IMG/VR virus record: IMGVR_UViG_3300024307_000003
Coordinates: 1-64,000 of that record
Reading direction: 5' to 3' (one strand)
From: a virus
Length of the DNA stretch: 64,000 nt
In this document: positions 15,120-22,555 of the stretch, in pieces
Layout of the letters: the number at the start of each line of letters is the position of its first letter
Numbering within the stretch: the stretch's first letter is position 1
The notes under the pieces: generated by a model
What the model saw: the letters and a program-made list of their open reading frames with translations, nothing else
Databases searched by the model: none
Told to the model about the DNA's origin: nothing
Program-made: the position numbers and the translations under genes

Positions 15120-15871
15120 AAATTGCTATTCACTCCGATTTACATACAGAATTTGGGAATGGATTTCCAGAAGGATTTCTTGAGAACAAAGATTTTGATG
15201 TTCTTGTGCTTGCTGGAGACTTCAGTAATGTAGATGTGATTGAGCCTTATCTTTGTGAAGTGAGGAGTATGACAGACAAGCCTATTCTGTTTGTTCCCGG
15301 TAATCATGATTTTTACTCAAAACATCTCTACTTCGATGATGCTCTGACTGTAATCCAAGGAATGTGTCTTGCTAATGGGGTTATTCCGCTTTACAGGGCC
15401 TCCTACGAACTTTCTGGGGTGAGATTTGTAGGGTGTGCAGGGTGGCCTAATATGAAAGCTGTAAAAGGCTATGTAGACGAGTGGGATAAGATTGTTGTAA
15501 AGAAAAGCATTAGTGACTTCCGCTGGATTAAGGATTGGAGTGTGGATAGGATGCTTAAAGAGGCTGAGGAAGACTACAACTGGCTTCGATGTGCTTTGTC
15601 TATTCCTCAACCTAAGACAGTAGTGATAACACATTATCCTCCTAGTTTGTTGTTGAACGCTGGGCACTTCCCTATTGGTCCCTTGACAAACTATTTCCAC
15701 AATGACTACCCTGAGCTCTTTGAGACAGAGAATAAACCAAAGGCTTGGGTATATGGACATACACATTTTGGTGTCAATCGTGAAATTAATGGTGTACAAT
15801 GCTATTCGAATCAGTTAGGCTACAAGGGTGAGAGCACAAATTACTGTCCTAATAGAATTATTGAAGTTTAA
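15116..15871 (+). CDS. Calcineurin-like metallophosphoesterase
   Basis: The 251-aa protein has the full metal-site series of this family: SDLH at the start, GDF near residue 34, GNHD near residue 62, a histidine in ITHYPPS and GHTH near residue 220. These enzymes use two metals to cut phosphoester bonds. The phage substrate (cyclic nucleotide, nucleic acid or protein phosphate) is unknown. It overlaps the preceding gene by 4 nt, with AAGGAG upstream. All catalytic positions look intact. Confidence 0.88.
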   Translation: MKIAIHSDLHTEFGNGFPEGFLENKDFDVLVLAGDFSNVDVIEPYLCEVRSMTDKPILFVPGNHDFYSKHLYFDDALTVIQGMCLANGVIPLYRASYELSGVRFVGCAGWPNMKAVKGYVDEWDKIVVKKSISDFRWIKDWSVDRMLKEAEEDYNWLRCALSIPQPKTVVITHYPPSLLLNAGHFPIGPLTNYFHNDYPELFETENKPKAWVYGHTHFGVNREINGVQCYSNQLGYKGESTNYCPNRIIEV

Positions 15872-15881
15872 GGAGAGCACA

Positions 15882-16166
15882 ATGCAGCGTAAACAGAAGC
15901 ACGATTTGATTATGTCTACAGGAGGGAAGTTCTTCTCTGTTGTGTTTGAGAAGAAAGATAAGAGCGTTAGGGAGATGACGTGTCGCCTTGGGGTACAGAA
16001 ACATCTGAAAGGGGGTGAAAGTACATTAACAGCTTATCCTCAATATGTGACAGTGTTTGATGTAGAGAAAGAAGATTACAGGGCAATCAATCTCGACACA
16101 CTGTTGCAGATCAAAACAGGCGGTGTTACTATCTCTTTCAAAGAGGAGAACAAAGATGTGGCATGA
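15882..16166 (+). CDS. SH3-like small phage protein, 94 aa
   Basis: Starts MQRKQKHDLIMSTGGKFF after AAGGAGAG. The pattern GGKFFSVVFEKKD, TLTAYPQYVTVFD and YRAINLDTL is one I associate with a widespread family of small beta-barrel phage proteins of unknown role. It overlaps the next gene by 11 nt. Confidence 0.65.
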   Translation: MQRKQKHDLIMSTGGKFFSVVFEKKDKSVREMTCRLGVQKHLKGGESTLTAYPQYVTVFDVEKEDYRAINLDTLLQIKTGGVTISFKEENKDVA

Positions 16167-16383
16167 AGCAGAGATAATCATTGCAGGAGTTAAGCTAACA
16201 TCAGCACAATCTATGACTGTGCGCGTAGCTCTATCAAGCTTCATCTCGGATATGTATGTTCATGGCTTGGGAGAAGATCAGACAGGGAAAGAAATAGCTC
16301 AGGGCTACTTGTGTAATGGAGCAGAAGTGTGTAGACTAATCAGTAAATCCATTGATAAACAAAACGAAGGAGAAACAGAATGA
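16156..16383 (+). CDS. Hypothetical protein, 75 aa
   Basis: ATG at 16156 (MWHEAEIIIAGVKLT) follows GAGGAG. The phrase GVKLTSAQSMTVRVALSSF suggests a helical small protein. The stop overlaps the next start (ATGA). Function unknown. Confidence 0.6.
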   Translation: MWHEAEIIIAGVKLTSAQSMTVRVALSSFISDMYVHGLGEDQTGKEIAQGYLCNGAEVCRLISKSIDKQNEGETE

Positions 16384-16772
16384 CTTATTTTATGTTGTAT
16401 ATTCTTGCTATTATAGATTATATTAATATTACTTTCGGAATTGCCGCAGGTATTGTTGTGTGTATGTGGGTAGTTGGTTTTATTGTTTGGTGTTGTACAA
16501 CCGAGTCTTATAGTGAATCAGATCAGAAAATTAATTCCTACCTTCAGAAAATTGTGTCTAAAGCTGCATGGATTACAGGTGTTATTGTTCTTCTGAATAT
16601 TTTAATTCCTTCTCAGAAGTCTGTCGTTATGATTCTGGCAGGAGGAACCACGTTTGATGTCATCACTTCTCCTCAAGCTAAAGAAGTAGGTGGAAAGAGT
16701 CTTGATTTGCTTAATAAGTTTCTTGATGAACAACTACAAGAAAAAACCAAGAAGGACAAGAAAGATGAGTAA
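16380..16772 (+). CDS. Membrane protein, 130 aa
   Basis: Two clear hydrophobic stretches lie at about 3-40 (FMLYILAIIDYINITF and IVVCMWVVGFIVWC, possibly two helices), and another at about 60-90. A lysine-rich cytoplasmic tail follows (EKTKKDKKDE). Unknown role in the host inner membrane. It overlaps the methyltransferase start by 8 nt. Confidence 0.65.
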   Translation: MTYFMLYILAIIDYINITFGIAAGIVVCMWVVGFIVWCCTTESYSESDQKINSYLQKIVSKAAWITGVIVLLNILIPSQKSVVMILAGGTTFDVITSPQAKEVGGKSLDLLNKFLDEQLQEKTKKDKKDE

Positions 16773-17664
16773 GCATTTAGATAAATTAGTTCTTGGCGAC
16801 AGCATCAATGGAATCAAAGAAATTCCCGATGAATTTGTGCACCTTATTTTAAGTGATATTCCTTATGGGATTGGCGCCGAAGATTGGGACGTTCTTCATG
16901 ACAACAAAAATTCTGCTTACTTAGGCTCAAGCCCCGCACAAATTAAGGCTGGAGCAGTTTTCAAGAAACGCGGGAAACCCATCAATGGATGGTCTGAAGC
17001 AGACCGAGAAATACCAAAGCAATATTATGAATGGTGTTCTACTTGGGCGGCAGAATGGTTGCGCGTTGTAAAGCCGGGCGGTTCTGTTTTCATATTTGCA
17101 GGTCGTCGCTACGCTCACAGATGTATTTCCGCACTCGAAGACGCAGGTTTTAGTTTTAAAGATATGTTCTCTTGGATGCGCCAGCGCGCTCCACACAGGG
17201 CACAACGTGTTAGCGTTGTTTATGAGCGGCGAGGAGATTTGGAAAACTCGCAAAAATGGGATGGTTGGCGCGTTGGAAATCTTCGCCCAACATTTGAGCC
17301 TGTTCTTTGGTTTACCAAACCATACAAAATTGGAACCACTATCGCAGATAATGTTTTAACTCACGGGGTCGGTGCATTTAACGAAGAGGCATTTTTAAAA
17401 TATGAGAAATCACCTGATAATGTGCTAATGAGTGGTTTTATTTCTGGTGAAACAGGTTATCACCCGACCCAAAAACCAATAAGACTAATGCAGGCACTGA
17501 TTGAACTTACAACTCAAGAAGGCCAAGTTGTTTTAGATCCATTTAGCGGCAGTGGCTCTACACTTATTGCTGCAAAATCACTTGGAAGAAAATATATCGG
17601 TTTCGAAGCAAACGAGGAATACGCAAAAATTGCAGAGGAAAGGTTAGAATGCAACAACGTCTGA
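16765..17664 (+). CDS. DNA methyltransferase (adenine-N6 or cytosine-N4)
   Basis: The 299-aa protein has motif IV SDIPYG near residue 30 and motif I DPFSGSGST near the C-terminus. In this order (IV before I) it belongs to the beta class of amino-methyltransferases. Motif IV is DIPY instead of the usual DPPY. It probably modifies phage DNA so that host restriction enzymes cannot cut it; the target is unknown. No endonuclease partner is next to it. ATG at 16765 is coupled to the upstream gene. Parts of the gene are richer in GCG codons than its neighbours. Confidence 0.85.
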   Translation: MSKHLDKLVLGDSINGIKEIPDEFVHLILSDIPYGIGAEDWDVLHDNKNSAYLGSSPAQIKAGAVFKKRGKPINGWSEADREIPKQYYEWCSTWAAEWLRVVKPGGSVFIFAGRRYAHRCISALEDAGFSFKDMFSWMRQRAPHRAQRVSVVYERRGDLENSQKWDGWRVGNLRPTFEPVLWFTKPYKIGTTIADNVLTHGVGAFNEEAFLKYEKSPDNVLMSGFISGETGYHPTQKPIRLMQALIELTTQEGQVVLDPFSGSGSTLIAAKSLGRKYIGFEANEEYAKIAEERLECNNV

Positions 17665-17744
17665 TTCGTTCTGGAAATCTTTTCTTCTATCCTGACAAAA
17701 GCATGTATATCTATTACACCCCAACACATTGGAGGTATTTGTGA
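17649..17744 (+). CDS. Possible small protein, 31 aa
   Basis: A short frame MQQRLIRSGNLFFYPDK that starts inside the methyltransferase end (16-nt overlap) and ends at the start of the next gene. AAAGG lies upstream. Its fit between two overlapping genes supports it; its small size does not. Confidence 0.4.
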   Translation: MQQRLIRSGNLFFYPDKSMYIYYTPTHWRYL

Positions 17745-17932
17745 ATAAACACGTAGAGAAAGTTGATCTATATTTTCAGTCTGGTAATTCTGTGCCTGTT
17801 AAGCGTGCCAGTATTCCCGTTGAAGACTGGGATGCTGTTCTGAGCTACATTGAATATCTTGAAAAGCGTGTCTCTGATTATGGGTGGGAAGCATCAGCTC
17901 GTTATGCTGCAATGACAGGAGGAACATTGTGA
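17741..17932 (+). CDS. Hypothetical protein, 63 aa, GTG start
   Basis: GGAGG lies 5 nt before GTG at 17741, giving VNKHVEKVDLYFQSGNSV. A TTG further up would overlap the ribosome site. The pattern (GNSVPVKRASIP, LSYIEYLEKRV) is typical of small helical phage proteins. Function unknown. Confidence 0.55.
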   Translation: MNKHVEKVDLYFQSGNSVPVKRASIPVEDWDAVLSYIEYLEKRVSDYGWEASARYAAMTGGTL

Positions 17933-18294
17933 ACAGGATTCAACAGATTATTGACAATCATGGAGTTAAGAGTATTGAAGATTATGATGATCTTCCTGAG
18001 CGTAAGAAACACTTGTTAGTGACAGAACTTCGACACCATCTTCACACCATTTGTGATTATGACACTGACTGGGATATTATGGCTAACAAAGCAGAAGAGG
18101 TGGTTAAACGGCAGCTACTACAGAGTAGCTTACAATATAGCTTCTTCTTGGAGGATTTATATATGGAAGGCTATCGCTCTTTCATTAAAGATCATATCTA
18201 TGTTCCATATCAAGGAGAGGAGGAAGAGAACATTCTTTCCAACAAAGCAGATGATCTATATAATTCTCAAGACGAGTGGTATAATTTCCGATGA
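17929..18294 (+). CDS. Hypothetical protein, 121 aa, GTG start
   Basis: GTG at 17929 overlaps the previous stop and follows AGGAGGAACATT. The protein is charged and helical (VNRIQQIIDNHGVKS; acidic tail). No family recognised. Confidence 0.55.
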   Translation: MNRIQQIIDNHGVKSIEDYDDLPERKKHLLVTELRHHLHTICDYDTDWDIMANKAEEVVKRQLLQSSLQYSFFLEDLYMEGYRSFIKDHIYVPYQGEEEENILSNKADDLYNSQDEWYNFR

Positions 18295-18521
18295 ACACTA
18301 AGAAATGTCCTATTTGTAGGGTAGGAAAGCTGGAGGACATGATAGATTGGAATTTCATTGATAAAATTGAGATTGATATTCCTGTGTTCTTTTCAAAGTG
18401 CGACGTGTGTGACAGCGAACAGGCTGATAGTTTCCAAGTGGCCTTGAATAAAGAAGTATACAAACAACTATTAGAACGGGAGAAGCATTATGATAATCTA
18501 CACCAATCGTCATCCAACTAA
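18291..18521 (+). CDS. Small zinc-ribbon protein, 76 aa
   Basis: Two CxxC knuckles (KKCPICRVGK at 5-8 and SKCDVCDSE near 37-40) form a zinc ribbon. The pattern recalls the N-terminal part of MqsA/YgiT-type proteins, but the DNA-binding half is missing and no toxin gene is beside it. A DNA or RNA contact role is possible. Start overlaps the previous stop. Confidence 0.6.
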   Translation: MNTKKCPICRVGKLEDMIDWNFIDKIEIDIPVFFSKCDVCDSEQADSFQVALNKEVYKQLLEREKHYDNLHQSSSN

Positions 18522-19002
18522 ATGTGCCAATGACATTGCAAAGCAAGATTGGAGCCTGTACATCCTACATTATCAGAAAATACTGAGTGCTGTTCACAAG
18601 TTGTTGGATGATACAGACATCCCCGACATCACTCCTTGCTCTGTAAACTCCCCTGATGTGTTGTGGGTGAGGAATAGTAAACAACACTATGAGTGGTTAT
18701 TTGATTGCATGTGTCAGCTTATGGTGTTGCATCATAAGTATTCAGGAGAAGAGAAGAAGGACAACTCTGGAGCTATTATGGCTCTAGCTCGGCCTCCTCA
18801 CAACCTTCTCAATCATGGCTGGGCTGATCCCTATAGCCCAGATCAAAAGCCTTACAGGAAGCCTGCTGTGGACGTATGGCGCTATCAGCTTCTCAGTTGG
18901 TGGAACACAGGGGAACGTAAGAGTACATGGCCACAGGGACAACCGGAGTGGGTTGAATACAACAATGATAAGTGTGGGTATGTTATGAGGATTCCTAAAT
19001 GA
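18490..19002 (+). CDS. Conserved phage protein of the pyrimidine-dimer-glycosylase-annotated group
   Basis: The 170-aa protein has MIIYTNRHPTKCANDIAKQD, then HYQKILSAVHKLL, SPDVLWVRNSKQHYEWLF and HHKYSGE. This spacing matches a common phage family that databases sometimes label pyrimidine dimer DNA glycosylase. I recognise the pattern but not proof of that activity. GGGAGAAG precedes ATG. It could act in repair of phage DNA, or be something else. Confidence 0.55.
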   Translation: MIIYTNRHPTKCANDIAKQDWSLYILHYQKILSAVHKLLDDTDIPDITPCSVNSPDVLWVRNSKQHYEWLFDCMCQLMVLHHKYSGEEKKDNSGAIMALARPPHNLLNHGWADPYSPDQKPYRKPAVDVWRYQLLSWWNTGERKSTWPQGQPEWVEYNNDKCGYVMRIPK

Positions 19003-19094
19003 ATTACATGAATAGTTTTCTTTTGGGGGTTGTAATCCTTGTTGTTGTAACGTATATTATATCCAGTATATTTGATAAAGAGGATAAGAAATGA
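18999..19094 (+). CDS. Tiny membrane protein, 31 aa
   Basis: One transmembrane helix (FLLGVVILVVVTYIISSIF) with a charged tail DKEDKK. Both ends overlap neighbouring genes in the ATGA manner, which supports it as a real gene in the coupled series. Confidence 0.55.
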   Translation: MNYMNSFLLGVVILVVVTYIISSIFDKEDKK

Positions 19095-19309
19095 GTATTG
19101 TCAAACTGAATCTGGAGGAGTTCACCTCCAACCATACCAACAATATCCTTGACGCTTTGGATGTAATGTCCGATACTGAGCTTGGGATTTTGGAAACCTG
19201 CTGTAGCATCATCCTTGCTGAGCGATATACGACAGGGCGAGGGAAGATTGTCAATTCCTTCGTAATGTCCCAGCTGGAAGAAACTAACTTTGAGGAGCTA
19301 TTGAAATGA
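19091..19309 (+). CDS. Hypothetical protein, 72 aa
   Basis: Soluble helical protein (MSIVKLNLEEFTSNHTNNIL) with GAGGATAAG upstream. It overlaps both neighbours by 4 nt. Unknown function. Confidence 0.55.
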   Translation: MSIVKLNLEEFTSNHTNNILDALDVMSDTELGILETCCSIILAERYTTGRGKIVNSFVMSQLEETNFEELLK

Positions 19310-19443
19310 CAGACGAAAGTAAAACCAAAACTTACGTTTTCCGTGCTGATTCCGTATTCTGGATTGTTGTCGGTATCTAGGTAGTGTTGTTTGCAGGTAC
19401 GCCCGACCTAATGGACAGTATTGTTGCCTATCTTAGTAAATAA
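19306..19443 (+). pseudogene. Small membrane-protein gene with in-frame amber stop
   Basis: ATG at 19306 overlaps the previous stop. The frame reads MTDESKTKTYVFRADS then VFWIVVGI, hits TAG at 19378-19380, and goes on in the same frame with VVLFAGTPDLMDSIV to TAA at 19441. The hydrophobic helix is cut in its middle by the amber codon. Either the gene is inactivated by one substitution, or the codon is read through. I see no tRNA with a CTA anticodon. Confidence 0.5.
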
Positions 19444-19453
19444 GGAGAACGAA

Positions 19454-19678
19454 ATGACTACTACACTACATTTCAAACCTATTGACACCGTTCCTTACGA
19501 GAAAGAAGTGTTGCTGTATTGGGAGAAAACTAAGCACTACGAAAAGGGACAAGTGTCTGTCGATACATACGGCTCAACTATTGATAAACCGTATCACTGG
19601 TTGTCTATAGATGGCGAGTCTATTAACTCATTCCCTACGCACTGGGCAGAATGCCCTGTCCTTGTGTTTGGAGGGTAG
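19454..19678 (+). CDS. Hypothetical protein, 74 aa
   Basis: ATG at 19454 follows AAGGAGAACGA. The sequence (MTTTLHFKPIDTVPYEKEV, YWEK, HWLSIDGESI, FPTHWAECP) is compact and aromatic-rich. It resembles the small DUF551-like domain seen in phages, with a PTHW motif near the C-terminus. Function unknown. Confidence 0.6.
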   Translation: MTTTLHFKPIDTVPYEKEVLLYWEKTKHYEKGQVSVDTYGSTIDKPYHWLSIDGESINSFPTHWAECPVLVFGG

Positions 19679-19679
19679 A

Positions 19680-19865
19680 ATGATCAGTAAACGAGTGGGA
19701 GCCTTTGTGGTTAATGTTTATACAGAAGAAGGAAGGGCAATGTGTAATGTGAACACTAGTCTCCAAGACTCCATCTGTTTCTATCCTAGAGACTTGGAAG
19801 ACTTGGCCTACGTTATTAAGTGGATGAAAGAAGAAGTCCGAAAACTTGAACGAGGTGTGAAATGA
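19680..19865 (+). CDS. Hypothetical protein, 61 aa
   Basis: ATG at 19680 lies just after GGAGGGTAGA and reads MISKRVGAFVVNVYTEE. Its stop overlaps the hydrolase start by 4 nt. Unknown function. Confidence 0.55.
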   Translation: MISKRVGAFVVNVYTEEGRAMCNVNTSLQDSICFYPRDLEDLAYVIKWMKEEVRKLERGVK

Positions 19866-20485
19866 ACTCCCTAAAACACTTAGCTTTATCTGTAACAATG
19901 TTCGTTGGAGCTTGTACTGGTTTTGCCACTGTTCCTGTCATGGCATTCAATTGGGGCTGGGAGGGCAATAGAGCTTCACAAGAGGCTCCCCAATACACTG
20001 ATGGCTCCCTATCTACAGAAACGTCTCCTGAGCCTTCCTATGAGCCTACAGAGGCTCCTTCCTACACACAGAAAGATGTTGGGTGTATGGCTGAAGCTAT
20101 CTACTTTGAGGCACGAGGGGAATCTATCGCTGGACAAACAGCTGTGGGATTGGTTATACTGAAGCGAGCTAAAAGTGGACGCTATCCAACGTCTGTGTGT
20201 AATGTGATCAGTCAGAATGACCACAAGCCTAATAAGTGTATGTTTAGCTATCGGTGTGATGGGAAGTCAGAGTATATTCAGAAAGAGAACAATATTGCTT
20301 ACAATCTTGCCCTTAGCGTTTCTGAATGTGTTCTGTCTGGAGAGTGTTCCCTTGTAGGGGTGGAACAGGCTACGATGTATTATGCCTGCGATGGGGAGAA
20401 TAGAATCTCTCGTCCTGATTGGAACTTCAATAAACTCCGTATTATGGGTAAAATTGAGAACCATTGTTTTTATCGGGAGGTTTAA
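19862..20485 (+). CDS. Secreted cell-wall hydrolase, SleB/Hydrolase_2-like
   Basis: A 207-aa protein with an N-terminal signal peptide (about 1-28, hydrophobic, ending near VMA). A Pro/Glu/Ser-rich linker (about 40-68) follows. The catalytic domain begins CMAEAIYFEARGESIAGQ and includes CMFSYRCDG, as in spore-cortex-type lytic hydrolases. It probably cuts peptidoglycan and is exported by the host Sec system. This is a likely endolysin, though it sits in the early or middle operon, far from the holin at 26786. It may instead help late entry or superinfection control. Confidence 0.8.
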   Translation: MNSLKHLALSVTMFVGACTGFATVPVMAFNWGWEGNRASQEAPQYTDGSLSTETSPEPSYEPTEAPSYTQKDVGCMAEAIYFEARGESIAGQTAVGLVILKRAKSGRYPTSVCNVISQNDHKPNKCMFSYRCDGKSEYIQKENNIAYNLALSVSECVLSGECSLVGVEQATMYYACDGENRISRPDWNFNKLRIMGKIENHCFYREV

Positions 20486-20492
20486 TCTTGTT

Positions 20493-21143
20493 ATGCGCAT
20501 CATATCCAAGTTTCAGGACTACTATGATTCTGCTTTAGGCTACGGAGTAGATATGGCTCAAGTATTACCAAGAAAGACAGAGACTATATTTTTATCTGGA
20601 GAGCATGGCGCGCATATTGGAAGACACAATAAACTACTTTTGGAACTTTTCATTGTAGGTTTCTGTGGAGAATTCTTCCAAGGTGTTAAAATAGAGTACG
20701 ATACATGCCACTCCAAAAGTTTTGGAAGTGATTGGTCAGAAATAGTTTATTCTAGGGAAGAACTAGATCAGTGCGTAAAAGAAAGAGAAGAAACTGGCAG
20801 GTATTTCGATAATGATCGTAGATTCAATAAATTACTGAAAGAACCTGTTAACTTAGATAAAGAGATGTTCTTCGAACATAAGTGTCCATTTTTTGTTATA
20901 GAATACCAATTCATACATGGTAAAGGCTGGAAGAAAATCCTTTCTCTTTGGCCTTGTTTAAAGAACTATAAATTTCAGAAAGTAAAAGACCCGTTCACAG
21001 CATTTCAAGAAATTAGCCAATATTATTTCGGAGTGATAGGGTGCACAGAGAAAGATATTTGTGTAGTGTCAGACAAAGATCGGTTGGATCAAAGAGGATT
21101 TGATCCTAAATACGGATTCAGGAAACGTCCTAAAGAGGTGTGA
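20493..21143 (+). CDS. Conserved phage protein, 216 aa
   Basis: Starts MRIISKFQDYYDSALGYG 12 nt after GGGAGG. The KFxDYYD opening, a middle with FCGEFFQGVK, and the end DPKYGFRKRPKEV match a phage protein family I have seen repeatedly without a known function. No active-site motif is obvious. It is mid-operon and followed 1 nt later by the next gene. Confidence 0.65.
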   Translation: MRIISKFQDYYDSALGYGVDMAQVLPRKTETIFLSGEHGAHIGRHNKLLLELFIVGFCGEFFQGVKIEYDTCHSKSFGSDWSEIVYSREELDQCVKEREETGRYFDNDRRFNKLLKEPVNLDKEMFFEHKCPFFVIEYQFIHGKGWKKILSLWPCLKNYKFQKVKDPFTAFQEISQYYFGVIGCTEKDICVVSDKDRLDQRGFDPKYGFRKRPKEV

Positions 21144-21144
21144 T

Positions 21145-21318
21145 ATGAGTTATAGAGCTGTCCTTACTGCTTATGATAAAGAAGGGGAAATTGTTGCCCG
21201 TTTCAATGGGTATAAAGAATACTACAACAAGGCTGTAGAAGAAGTTATGGTATTGGTAGTACAGTATGGAGGCAGGTGGGTGAGATTCACTGTTGAGGTG
21301 GTAAGTGATGGATTGTAA
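21145..21318 (+). CDS. Hypothetical protein, 57 aa
   Basis: ATG at 21145 follows AAAGAGGTG. Small protein MSYRAVLTAYDKEGEIVAR with a beta-rich pattern. Overlaps the zinc-finger gene. Confidence 0.5.
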   Translation: MSYRAVLTAYDKEGEIVARFNGYKEYYNKAVEEVMVLVVQYGGRWVRFTVEVVSDGL

Positions 21319-21523
21319 ATGTACGTTTGCTCAGAAGATGGTAGGAGATGGATGTGACATCTGCAATCCTGACTACCAAAAGCAACTACAAGAGGAAGCA
21401 GAGAACACTTGTGCAGAATGTGGGGAGCTGTTTGGTCCTTCGGAAGAGAAAGTACACAGCCCTTTTACAGACCACAAAGAGTATTACCATAAATATTGTT
21501 TTAATTGGATCGGAGGAGACTAA
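21308..21523 (+). CDS. Small zinc-finger protein, 71 aa
   Basis: Eight cysteines and several histidines are arranged as CKC, CDIC and CAEC, then HKYC at the end. This suggests two zinc sites, the second in the style of a LIM or treble-clef knuckle. It may bind DNA or a host protein. ATG at 21308 lies 10 nt after GAGGTGG. Confidence 0.55.
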   Translation: MDCKCTFAQKMVGDGCDICNPDYQKQLQEEAENTCAECGELFGPSEEKVHSPFTDHKEYYHKYCFNWIGGD

Positions 21524-21790
21524 ATGGGTATTCTATCCTTTTTTAAAACGACAAAATCAGATACACCTGAACACCAATTAAGTATTAATAGGGATTTGAT
21601 TGATACGTGTAAAGCACAAAGCCAATCCATTGGTCATCTGATGTCTGTTATTTATGCTTTGCAGAGCAGGGTTAATAGTATTGAAAACTATTTTGAGAGA
21701 TTAATCCTCGTTGACGATCAACAAGCTATGAGAATTGGTGAGTTGCAAGAAGCGGTAGTTGAAATTAATAAATTATTAACTAAGGAGTAG
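21524..21790 (+). CDS. Coiled-coil protein, 88 aa
   Basis: MGILSFFKTTKSD is followed by a long helical region with heptad spacing of Leu, Ile and Val (about 20-85). It starts directly after the previous stop, behind GGAGGAG. Likely oligomeric; function unknown. Confidence 0.6.
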   Translation: MGILSFFKTTKSDTPEHQLSINRDLIDTCKAQSQSIGHLMSVIYALQSRVNSIENYFERLILVDDQQAMRIGELQEAVVEINKLLTKE

Positions 21791-21793
21791 TAA

Positions 21794-22090
21794 ATGAAAC
21801 AAGCTATTGAACAAAAAACACAATCACAAAATGTGAACCAACGTACACAGAAAGAGAACCTTGATAATAGTGTTCGTCGTATGGCTGGGAAGACAGAGAA
21901 AGCTCTTATCAAGAAAGGCAATCGTCAAGCTATTGTCGATACACAAGACAAGAGCCATGCTCCTTATTTCTACACACTAATTGATGGGCAAGAGCAATGG
22001 CAGCTTGTTCATCAAGATCGCTACAAGCTTAACAAACGTATTGGGAAGATTGGTAGCCTCCCTATCTCTCGATTGAGGATCAAAGGATGA
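21794..22090 (+). CDS. Basic protein, 98 aa
   Basis: Very Gln- and Lys-rich (MKQAIEQKTQSQNVNQRTQKEN), ending ISRLRIKG. Positively charged, so nucleic-acid binding is possible. Coupled to the next gene by a 4-nt overlap. Confidence 0.55.
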   Translation: MKQAIEQKTQSQNVNQRTQKENLDNSVRRMAGKTEKALIKKGNRQAIVDTQDKSHAPYFYTLIDGQEQWQLVHQDRYKLNKRIGKIGSLPISRLRIKG

Positions 22091-22305
22091 TTGAAGATCA
22101 ATATCCCCGTGTCTACACTGTAGAAAGTGTTGAGGGCAATAGATTGCACAATTATTCTACAGGGACACGAATATACACAAAGAGACACAACGCGGAACGA
22201 CTAGCTAAACGCAGAGGATGGAGACAAGACGATATAGTTAAAGAATATGTGTTGGTTCCAATCGAAGTTTGGCAGACACTCCAGAACGCGGACGTAAAGA
22301 TATGA
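22087..22305 (+). CDS. Hypothetical protein, 72 aa
   Basis: Small basic protein (MIEDQYPRVYTVESVEGNR; HNAERLAKRRGW). The layout resembles small phage proteins with one basic helix. Overlaps both neighbours by 4 nt. Confidence 0.55.
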   Translation: MIEDQYPRVYTVESVEGNRLHNYSTGTRIYTKRHNAERLAKRRGWRQDDIVKEYVLVPIEVWQTLQNADVKI

Positions 22306-22505
22306 GATTTGGTTTACTAGCTGCTGAGTATTGTGGTATGTACCTTCCTCTGATGGTGTGTAGGAGTTCGGCTGGGTATTACATTGGAACAATGAGTAAC
22401 GAACTTGGTCCTGTCAGCAGGGAGTCTGTGGAGTATTATCCAACATGGAAAGAAGCCAATAACGCTTTAAGAGATAATACATTTACACAACGTTATCACC
22501 CGTAA
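22302..22505 (+). CDS. Hypothetical protein, 67 aa
   Basis: ATG at 22302 overlaps the previous stop (MRFGLLAAEYCGMYLPL). The middle SSAGYYIGT and SREST-like YYPTWKEA parts resemble small phage domains that wrap a beta sheet. A terminator follows. Confidence 0.55.
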   Translation: MRFGLLAAEYCGMYLPLMVCRSSAGYYIGTMSNELGPVSRESVEYYPTWKEANNALRDNTFTQRYHP

Positions 22506-22518
22506 GGATGATTTTAAT

Positions 22519-22541
22519 AAGGAGCCTTTTTGCTCCTTCTT
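22519..22541 (+). terminator. Intrinsic terminator or attenuator
   Basis: AAGGAGC (22519-22525) and GCTCCTT (22532-22538) form a 7-bp stem with a T-rich loop and a short CTTT after it. It separates the small-gene run from the exonuclease gene. The short U-run suggests partial termination, giving lower expression downstream. Confidence 0.45.
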
Positions 22542-22555
22542 TATAAGGAGAATAA

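Noticed and set aside
19306-19443. Stop-codon reassignment of TAG in this phage
   Set aside because: Other genes here end normally at TAG (for example the gene ending at 42112), and no CTA-anticodon tRNA is seen.
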